From JAGXFP01 sp039714535 (GTDB lineage Bacteria > Desulfobacterota > Desulfobulbia > Desulfobulbales > JAGXFP01): a stretch of 5,625 nucleotides of DNA. Below are positions 1 through 4,912 of the stretch, one piece after another. Under the pieces are notes generated by a model. That model was not told the DNA's origin, did no database searches, and saw nothing but the letters and a program-made list of their open reading frames with translations. Numbering within the stretch: the stretch's first letter is position 1; every line of letters begins with the position of its first letter. Both the position numbers and the translations under genes were made by a program. The stretch lies in assembly GCA_039714535.1 (NCBI GenBank), contig JBDLJC010000079.1, positions 1-5,625 of the forward strand, in the 5' to 3' direction.

Positions 1-1
1 C

Positions 2-1297
2 TGCTTTCAGCTCCCTGTTGCCCTCTATAAATTCTGGGCCGGTGCGGAAACTGAGGAGGAGAGAAGAGAGATTCTGGGTGGGACCATGCTTCTGACTATA
101 GTGCTGCCTACGCTTTTACTCTTTCCTGTTTATGTCTGGGCCGATTATTTTTCCGTACTTCTTGGTATGCCAAGTCATGCCAATTTGTTGCGTCTTGTGT
201 TGGTCGAGTGTCAACTCGGCATGATAGTCACGGTTGTCATGACCGAGATGCGGGCCCGGGATGAATCGCGCCGTTTTTCTTTGTGGGAGCTTTTTCAGCG
301 TGTCGGGATTGGCTTGTTGAGTATCCTACTGGTTGCCGGTTTCGGCATGGGTGTTTGGGGCATGTTTATCGCTCAGACAGCGATTTTTGCCGTTATTACC
401 CTTTGGCTCCTGCCTCCTTTTTTGAAACAGATCGGTTTGTGCTTCAATGGGCCACTGATGAAGCAGATGTTTCATTATGCTTTGCCCCTAGTGCCTTCCG
501 CAGTGGCCATGGCCGCCGTGCATAGCGCGGACCGTTTTTTCTTACAGCATATGGTGGGGCTTGAGGCAACCGGCCTTTACGCCATTGGTTACAAGTTCGG
601 AATGTTGGTGAATATCCTTGTCTTGGGACCCTTTCTCCTCATATGGCAACCGAAACGCTTCACCATTGCCAATGAAGAGGATGCCGAAGAAAAATATGGC
701 AAAATCTTTACCTGGCTCTTGGTGCTCAGCTCTTTTGTGGCTCTGGCCCTCACAGGCCTTTCTCGAGAAACAGTGCAGATTATGACCGCTTCTCCTTATT
801 GGGAGTCGTATACCCTTGTCCCCCTGATAGCCTGGTCCTATGTTTTTTTCGCCCTTAGCACGGTTGTTAATGTCGGCCTTTTTGTGCACCATAAGACTGG
901 AACCATTTCTTGGTTGGTCTTTGTTGCCTTTGTTGCCAATATCCTCGGTAATATTGTCCTTATTCCCCGTTATGGCAGCCATGGCGCGGCAGTGTCCACC
1001 CTGATATCATTTGTCCTGCTTTTTATTCTCAATCTTGCTTATTCCCGTCATCTCATCGCAATTTCCTTTGAGTGGCGAAGAATTTTTCAGCTCACGGCCC
1101 TAGTTTCAGCGGCGTGGGGCGTTATGGTTATCCTTCCTCATGTGAGTCTTTTGGTGGATATTTTGTCTAAACTATTCGTTCTGCTGTTTTTTGTGTTCAT
1201 GCTATTCTTTTTAGGTTTTTTTGAGCAGTTGCGTATTGCTGAAAGGGTAGCAGGAGCTTGGTCCGAAGTGCGAGAACGGATAAGGGTGGCGGATTGA
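2..1297 (+). CDS. Wzx-type oligosaccharide/polysaccharide flippase, 5'-truncated by window edge
   Basis: This is an integral inner-membrane protein of the polysaccharide flippase family (MOP superfamily, Wzx/RfbX-like). Such proteins move undecaprenyl-linked repeat units from the cytoplasmic to the periplasmic face. The frame is open from base 2 to the TGA at 1295-1297, so 431 residues are visible. The first in-frame ATG, at 86, is probably internal: the 28 residues before it read as flippase sequence, with LPVALYKFWAG and then a charged run TEEERRE ahead of a hydrophobic helix. The true start should lie upstream of the window, with roughly the first one or two membrane segments missing. Counting from the ATG at 86, hydrophobic stretches fall near residues 2-18, 33-52, 73-110 (two), 132-147, 172-187, 208-224, 243-265, 274-293, 300-318, 335-350 and 356-378. 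Family signatures are ALPLVPSAVA followed by SADRFFL (132-153), GLYAIGYKFG (163-172), and NIVLIPRYG followed by HGAAVST (289-305). It converges on the acyltransferase gene. The family is secure; the substrate is unknown. Confidence 0.9.
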   Translation, partial: CFQLPVALYKFWAGAETEEERREILGGTMLLTIVLPTLLLFPVYVWADYFSVLLGMPSHANLLRLVLVECQLGMIVTVVMTEMRARDESRRFSLWELFQRVGIGLLSILLVAGFGMGVWGMFIAQTAIFAVITLWLLPPFLKQIGLCFNGPLMKQMFHYALPLVPSAVAMAAVHSADRFFLQHMVGLEATGLYAIGYKFGMLVNILVLGPFLLIWQPKRFTIANEEDAEEKYGKIFTWLLVLSSFVALALTGLSRETVQIMTASPYWESYTLVPLIAWSYVFFALSTVVNVGLFVHHKTGTISWLVFVAFVANILGNIVLIPRYGSHGAAVSTLISFVLLFILNLAYSRHLIAISFEWRRIFQLTALVSAAWGVMVILPHVSLLVDILSKLFVLLFFVFMLFFLGFFEQLRIAERVAGAWSEVRERIRVAD

Positions 1298-1424
1298 TGT
1301 GATGATTTTTTTTATGCGGAATTGTTTGAAAGAAATATTCTGAGAAGAAGGACTGGGCGTTATTGGAGCGATAAAATAATATTGTTGTTGTCTGTGAAGG
1401 CTGTCTGCGTCTTTTGTTTGGCGT

Positions 1425-1440
1425 GGGAGGGGCGGGGGGG
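1425..1440 (+). other. G-rich tract with G-quadruplex pattern in the convergent gap
   Basis: The plus strand has runs of three (1425-1427), four (1429-1432) and seven (1434-1440) G residues separated by single bases. This fits a G3+N1-7 quadruplex pattern if the last run is split. It lies six bases beyond the stop codon of the minus-strand acyltransferase, at the end of the 149-bp gap following the flippase. Read-through RNA from the flippase would carry the G-rich strand; the acyltransferase transcript would carry the C-rich complement. The pattern is directly visible. A role in slowing or ending convergent transcription is inference. The rest of the gap (1298-1424) has an eight-T run at 1306-1313 but no convincing stem before it. 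Confidence 0.35.
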
Positions 1441-1446
1441 TAACGG

Positions 1447-2040
1447 TCACGTCTTGGCCGCCCGTAGATCTTTGATCACCTTGCAAGGATTGCCCACGGC
1501 TACTGAATATTCAGGGATGGCTTTTGCTACCACCGAACCGGCTCCGATAACTGTGCGATTTCCGATATCGGTCATCACTATGGCATTATTACCTAGCCAG
1601 CAGTTCGAACCAATGGTGATTCGTACAAATCTCCCTCCTTGTGCTTGTATTGGCCGGGAAATGTTAGTGAAGTTGTGTTGTCGATTTCCTGAAAGAATAT
1701 TGACGAAACTTCCGACCAGAGTGTCTTTCCCGATTTCACACTTGCCGATAATACAAAAGGCCCCGATATAGACGCCTTCATGAATGATGACGTCAGGATG
1801 TGGAAAATAAGAACCGAAGTCGATATGGCAGTTAGGTGACACACTGTGCAAGGTGTCAGAGTAAAAGGCCACTCGCAAATAGCTTCCGGTTTTCCCAGGA
1901 AATAGGGAGAGAAATTGCCCTAGGCTACAGAAAAAAGCCTCTTGAGGCCCTGAAAACGAACAAAATTTATAAAGAGCGACCAAGGGGAAAACTGCGATAC
2001 GGAAAAACAGTAAAAGGAGCTTTTTGGCCAATGGTTTCAT
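1447..2040 (-). CDS. left-handed beta-helix (hexapeptide repeat) acyltransferase, WcaF/serine-acetyltransferase-like
   Basis: This 197-residue enzyme probably transfers an acetyl (or other acyl) group from acyl-CoA to a sugar hydroxyl or amine during glycan assembly in the cytoplasm. The first ~27 residues are basic and then hydrophobic (LLLLFFRIAVFPLVALY, 8-24), which may let it sit on the membrane. Hexapeptide repeats, with an aliphatic residue every sixth position, run from about 70 to 188: IIHEGVYIGAFCIIGKCEIG, then LVGSFVNILSG, ITIGSNCWLGNNAIV and VIGAGSVVAKAIP. The tail GNPCKVIK (183-190) is the typical closing element of this fold. His122 in NRQHNF, within the loop after the middle coils, is the likely catalytic base. 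The length suits the WcaF-like group. The start is supported by an AAGAGA eight bases upstream. It is the only minus-strand gene here, convergent with the flippase and divergent from the glycosyltransferase, so it needs its own promoter. The fold is clear; the acceptor and acyl donor are not. Confidence 0.88.
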   Translation of the reverse strand: MKPLAKKLLLLFFRIAVFPLVALYKFCSFSGPQEAFFCSLGQFLSLFPGKTGSYLRVAFYSDTLHSVSPNCHIDFGSYFPHPDVIIHEGVYIGAFCIIGKCEIGKDTLVGSFVNILSGNRQHNFTNISRPIQAQGGRFVRITIGSNCWLGNNAIVMTDIGNRTVIGAGSVVAKAIPEYSVAVGNPCKVIKDLRAAKT

Positions 2041-2048
2041 TGTTTAAG

Positions 2049-2054
2049 TCTCTT
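2049..2054 (-). promoter_or_regulatory. ribosome binding site for the acyltransferase
   Basis: On the minus strand the bases read AAGAGA, one mismatch from AGGAGA, and end eight bases before the ATG whose complement is 2038-2040. This supports the chosen start, although the match is only moderate. Confidence 0.4.
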
Positions 2055-2118
2055 GGTTTATGGCCAATGCACCTAAGTGATGAGACCATATTGTCAGCCG
2101 GGGAGGATTATGTGTGCA

Positions 2119-2143
2119 CTGCAAGCCGTACACCTTCTTGCAG
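2119..2143. repeat. 7-bp inverted repeat with 11-base spacer
   Basis: CTGCAAG at 2119-2125 is the exact reverse complement of CTTGCAG at 2137-2143, and 11 bases separate them. It lies about 80-100 bp upstream of the acyltransferase start and would be in that gene's leader if the promoter near 2200 is used. It could be an operator for a dimeric regulator or an RNA hairpin. There is no T-run next to it on either strand, so it does not look like an intrinsic terminator. One isolated 7-bp repeat may also be chance. Confidence 0.3.
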
Positions 2144-2170
2144 AAGCGAGTGTGGTTGGGATTTCGCCTC

Positions 2171-2250
2171 ATTGGGATATTTTTTTAGTATTCAATTTAT
2201 TATACATGAGTATGCCCTAAGATAAAAAATGATATAGTTAAAGTATTGTC
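2171..2250. promoter_or_regulatory. AT-rich divergent promoter region
   Basis: This is the most AT-rich part of the 350-bp gap between the divergent acyltransferase and glycosyltransferase genes. On the minus strand a perfect TATAAT occurs at 2204-2199, but the -35 position 17-18 bases before it is only a T-rich match (TTTTAT or TTTTTA). It would give the acyltransferase a leader of about 150 bases. On the plus strand TATTAT at 2198-2203 overlaps the same site, with TTGGGA at 2172-2177 as a poorly spaced (20 bp) -35; TATAGT at 2233-2238 is another -10 candidate without a clear -35. If plus-strand transcription starts here, the operon leader is 150-190 bases long. The location is plausible; the exact elements are uncertain. 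Confidence 0.35.
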
Positions 2251-2298
2251 CTTGTGCTTTGAGGGGCGTGTGCCATGGGTCTCGGGGAAAGGTATTGA

Positions 2299-2333
2299 GG
2301 AAGACAGATTCGCAAAATCTTCCGTATTTTTTT
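2299..2333 (+). terminator. terminator-like hairpin in the leader of the glycosyltransferase operon (possible attenuator)
   Basis: GGAAGA (2299-2304) is complementary to TCTTCC (2318-2323). An alternative fold pairs AGATT (2306-2310) with AATCT (2316-2320) around a five-base loop, extended by GGA (2299-2301) with TCC (2321-2323) across a four-base bulge. The stem is followed three bases later by seven T residues (2327-2333). The structure ends 57 bases before the glycosyltransferase start, and no gene upstream on this strand needs ending: the nearest, the flippase, stops 1 kb away beyond an opposing gene. It may therefore act on the operon's own leader transcript. The stem is short and modest in GC, so termination could be weak or absent. 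Confidence 0.35.
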
Positions 2334-2377
2334 CTCTGATGAACTGTATGACGGAGAGTTAAAACTTCTAATCTGCC

Positions 2378-2384
2378 AGAGAGA
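2378..2384 (+). promoter_or_regulatory. ribosome binding site for the glycosyltransferase
   Basis: The purine run AGAGAGA ends six bases before the ATG at 2391; its GAGAG core ends seven bases before it. It is an imperfect Shine-Dalgarno match, weaker than that of the next gene. Together with the conserved N-terminal strand beginning CRIAHLIY, it supports this start. Confidence 0.4.
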
Positions 2385-2390
2385 TAGTCT

Positions 2391-3530
2391 ATGTCGCTTT
2401 GTCGTATTGCCCATCTGATTTATTCTAGAAAAATCGGCGGCTCAGAAATGGTCGCTGCCCATGTTTGTAGTAATCTGGACCGTAATCGATTCGATCCCAT
2501 GGTCCTTTTTATGTATCGATCATCTGGTGCCATGCCCGAGGTCCTCTCCCGGCTTGGTGTTCCGTGTCATGGCTTTGAAATGACCAGATTTTCTTTTTTG
2601 TTGCGGCCATTCATTGTTGCCAGGGTTCTGAGTCGATTACGGATTGATATTCTCCACGTCCATCATATACCTCTCTATAAAAGAGTGTCCTTGGGGGTTA
2701 AATTTTCTCGCGTGAAAGGGGTCGTCTTTACCGAGCACGCCAAATACTCCATCTCCAGATCAGAAAAATTACAGGAGGCCTGTCGCCGGGCCGCCGGTCA
2801 GGTCAAGTTTTTCACAACTGTTTCCGAGGATCTGAAAAAATATTTTGTCAGCGAGCTTGATATCCCAGACCACACCATTCAGGTCATTCTGAACGGGGTT
2901 GATACAAAGAGATTCACACCTGTGAAAGAAAAAACAGAGCTCCGCAAAATCCTTTCTCCTTCCTGCACGGGCAAGATACTGATAACTGTAGGCAGGCTCA
3001 CTGAGGCCAAAGATCAGGTTACCCTGCTACGGGCCGTGAAATTGCTCGTTGGCAAGGGGATTGATCTCTGCCTGGTCTTGGTGGGGGATGGTGAGCTTCG
3101 TAAACTCATTGAAGGCACAATCAGAGAGCTCGACCTCGGTAAACACGTGTATCTTCTCGGCAACCGGACCGACGTCGATAACCTTCTTCCCCACGCCGAC
3201 CTTTTTGTTCTCTCTTCCCGGCGGGAAGGTTTGCCCATGGTGCTTCTGGAAGCCATGTCTTGTCGGTTGCCTGTGGTATCAACCAGTGTCGGTGGCATCC
3301 CTGAGGTGATACGAGATGGCGTCAATGCTTTTCTCGTAGCGCCTGAGGACCCGGAGGATCTAGCCCAAAAGATCGAAACCATGCTGGCCAAACCTGAGAT
3401 GGCAGAGGATATAGGCACGAGCAACCGGGAAATGGTGGCCGCGGAGTACTCCATGGCAAAGACTGCCGAGCAGTATAGCCAACTTTATGAGCAGATCATG
3501 GCCGGTCAAGACAGTGTGACTATACCTTAG
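2391..3530 (+). CDS. GT4 family glycosyltransferase (GT-B fold)
   Basis: This 379-residue retaining glycosyltransferase probably transfers a sugar from a nucleotide-sugar donor to a lipid-linked glycan at the cytoplasmic face of the inner membrane. The N-terminal acceptor-side Rossmann domain (about 1-190) opens with CRIAHLIY and the glycine motif IGGSE (15-19), and also has DILHVHH (86-92), VVFTEHAKYS (111-120) and TTVSEDLKKYF (142-152). The link INGVD-type motif reads ILNGVDTKRF (166-175). The donor-binding domain begins at ITVGRLTEAKDQ (198-209), continues with LVLVGDGELR (228-237), and carries the EX7E motif with Glu279 and Glu287 in SRREGLPMVLLEAM, followed by LPVVSTSVGGIPEVI (293-307). 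The length is normal for GT4. No signal peptide or membrane helix is seen, so contact with the membrane is peripheral. It is first in an operon with the ligase and deacetylase. Sugar specificity cannot be read from the sequence. Confidence 0.93.
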   Translation: MSLCRIAHLIYSRKIGGSEMVAAHVCSNLDRNRFDPMVLFMYRSSGAMPEVLSRLGVPCHGFEMTRFSFLLRPFIVARVLSRLRIDILHVHHIPLYKRVSLGVKFSRVKGVVFTEHAKYSISRSEKLQEACRRAAGQVKFFTTVSEDLKKYFVSELDIPDHTIQVILNGVDTKRFTPVKEKTELRKILSPSCTGKILITVGRLTEAKDQVTLLRAVKLLVGKGIDLCLVLVGDGELRKLIEGTIRELDLGKHVYLLGNRTDVDNLLPHADLFVLSSRREGLPMVLLEAMSCRLPVVSTSVGGIPEVIRDGVNAFLVAPEDPEDLAQKIETMLAKPEMAEDIGTSNREMVAAEYSMAKTAEQYSQLYEQIMAGQDSVTIP

Positions 3531-3543
3531 CTATAGCATAGCT
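3529..3543 (+). repeat. short perfect hairpin spanning the glycosyltransferase stop codon
   Basis: AGCTAT (3529-3534) and ATAGCT (3538-3543) form a perfect 6-bp stem with a three-base loop. The stem includes the last two bases of the glycosyltransferase TAG stop and lies 14 bases before the next ribosome binding site. There is no T-run after it, so it is not an intrinsic terminator. It could mark an RNA-processing or stability element inside the operon, or be chance. Confidence 0.3.
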
Positions 3544-3557
3544 TGGCACTAGCAATC

Positions 3558-3563
3558 AGGAGA
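3558..3563 (+). promoter_or_regulatory. strong ribosome binding site for the CapK-like ligase
   Basis: AGGAGA lies eight bases before the ATG at 3572. It is the best Shine-Dalgarno match in the window and fixes this start. The 41-bp gap from the glycosyltransferase shows no promoter of its own. Confidence 0.6.
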
Positions 3564-3571
3564 AATAAAGC

Positions 3572-4912
3572 ATGCTCTCTTCAATCATTTATAAGGTTCG
3601 CCATCGGCAAAGGCTCAGGCTTATTGAAGAACTTTCCCGCAAACAGTGGTTGCCCTTGGAGCAATTGCAGGACAGCAGTGATGCCCTGAGCATAAAATTG
3701 GCCAGCCATGCGGCCAGCAATGTCCCTTATTACAGAAAAACCTTTCAGCGTTTGGGGCTTGACCCGACCACAATGAAATTGCCTGGCGACTGGGATAGAT
3801 TGCCTGTTTTGGACAAAGATATCCTGCGGCGAGAGTATGAAAATCTGATAAGTAACAGCAAGGACAACCAACAGAGTTTTGTCAATCATAGCGGCGGCTC
3901 AACCGGCAAGCCTGTACTGTTTATAACAGACAATACGCTGTATGCTCGAATGTCTGCATGGATGGATTTTGTTTTTGGGTGGGCCGGTTGGCAGCCCGGT
4001 GAACTTCGCCTCGAGCTATGGGGCAACCAAGAGAGGGAACTGCCGCCCACCCCATGGGAGCGATGGCGGGCGTCGTTGGCTGGCTCATTTGCCATCCCTG
4101 TTTATAACTATACTGAAAAAGATATGTTTCAGTGGTGGCAGGTGGTCCAAAAACAGCGGCCGACCATCATTTATGGTTACTCGTCGGTGCTTGCCGATTT
4201 TGCCAAATGGCTTGAGTCTGAGAGCTGTCGTCCTCATGGCATCAAAGGTATTTTTTCCTCTGCCGAGGTGCTTTATCCGGCGCAGCGTTCCATCATCGAA
4301 AGGGTTTTTGGCTGCAAGGTATACAATCAGTATGGTAGCAGAGAAACACCCTGTGTTGCCAGCGAATGTCCAGAAGGGGGCATGCATCTTTTTATTGATT
4401 GGAACCGGGTTGAATTCCTGCCTCCCGAAGACAGTAATAGCGAGAACAGTGATATTATTATTACCCCCCTCTATAATTACGCCCAGCCCTTGCTTCGCTA
4501 CCGCATCGGGGATTTGGGTAGACCTAAAGCAGAGAGCTGTGCCTGTGGTCGTGGATATCCTTTGATGCAGGTTAATGTCGCACGCTCTCGTGATTTTTTA
4601 TACGGTACTGATGGCACAAAATTTTATCCCGGTTTTTTTACTCGTCTCATGGATGGGAAAGATTGGGTTCAGGCTTTTCAATTTGTCCAGACCGCCGAGA
4701 CAGAAATCGTCCTCCATGTTGTCCCAGAGGCTGCACAGGGTTCAGAATCCTTGAGTGCTGCTTTGCAGGCTGAACTGGGTGCTGTTCTGCGCCAAAAAAT
4801 TGGTGCCGAATTGCAGTTTCTGGTGCGTGTCGTGGAAAGTATCGATCGGACTGGGGCTGGTAAACACCGCTATGTGATCAATGAAATTCAGAGTGCAAGG
4901 GTGGGACGATGA
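3572..4912 (+). CDS. CapK/PaaK-like adenylate-forming ligase (phenylacetate-CoA ligase family)
   Basis: This 446-residue protein belongs to the ANL superfamily branch that holds phenylacetate-CoA ligase, coenzyme F390 synthetase and CapK proteins of capsule loci. Members activate a carboxylic acid with ATP to an acyl-adenylate and usually pass it to CoA or another acceptor. Visible motifs in order are NVPYYRKTFQRLG (50-62), typical of the family N-terminus; LPVLDKDILR (77-86); the phosphate-binding loop SGGSTGKP (107-114); the strand-loop GIFSSAEVL (226-234); the adenine-binding YNQYGSRE (251-258); YRIGDLG (310-316), with the ribose-binding Asp314; and the C-terminal GKHRYVI (430-436), whose Lys431 matches the catalytic lysine. 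Cys261, Cys266, His272, Cys323 and Cys325 may form a metal site. All core motifs are intact and the length is normal, so it should be active. It overlaps the deacetylase start by four bases. The substrate acid is unknown; the phenylacetate name should not be taken literally in this setting. Confidence 0.88.
   Translation: MLSSIIYKVRHRQRLRLIEELSRKQWLPLEQLQDSSDALSIKLASHAASNVPYYRKTFQRLGLDPTTMKLPGDWDRLPVLDKDILRREYENLISNSKDNQQSFVNHSGGSTGKPVLFITDNTLYARMSAWMDFVFGWAGWQPGELRLELWGNQERELPPTPWERWRASLAGSFAIPVYNYTEKDMFQWWQVVQKQRPTIIYGYSSVLADFAKWLESESCRPHGIKGIFSSAEVLYPAQRSIIERVFGCKVYNQYGSRETPCVASECPEGGMHLFIDWNRVEFLPPEDSNSENSDIIITPLYNYAQPLLRYRIGDLGRPKAESCACGRGYPLMQVNVARSRDFLYGTDGTKFYPGFFTRLMDGKDWVQAFQFVQTAETEIVLHVVPEAAQGSESLSAALQAELGAVLRQKIGAELQFLVRVVESIDRTGAGKHRYVINEIQSARVGR
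4897..4901 (+). promoter_or_regulatory. ribosome binding site for the deacetylase, inside the ligase gene
   Basis: AAGGG ends seven bases before the ATG at 4909 and lies in the last codons of the ligase gene. With the ATGA overlap it supports translational coupling and decides the deacetylase start. Confidence 0.45.

Noticed and set aside
1306..1313. Eight-T run just after the flippase stop as an intrinsic terminator
   Set aside because: I find no GC-containing stem directly before it, so it lacks the hairpin needed for intrinsic termination.
1322..1771. Plus-strand open frame of 149 codons opposite the acyltransferase 3' end
   Set aside because: It is a shadow of the hexapeptide coding region, with no ribosome binding site and no family motifs.
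1836..2225. Plus-strand open frame of 129 codons across the acyltransferase 5' end and intergenic region
   Set aside because: It is mostly antisense to the acyltransferase, its product has no recognisable domain pattern, and the minus-strand frame has unmistakable hexapeptide repeats.
2261..2272. Similarity to an RfaH ops/JUMPstart element (GGGGCGTGTGCC)
   Set aside because: It shares only a GGCG-like core with the known ops sequence and lacks the internal TAG, so the likeness is not better than chance.
3014..3454. Long minus-strand open frame inside the glycosyltransferase
   Set aside because: The plus-strand frame carries the full set of GT4 motifs, and the opposite frame is a compositional shadow rich in Ser, Arg and Thr.
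3543..3560. Sigma-54 promoter suggested by TTGGCAC between glycosyltransferase and ligase
   Set aside because: The -12 half (TTGCA-like) is missing at the required spacing; the bases there read ATCAG.
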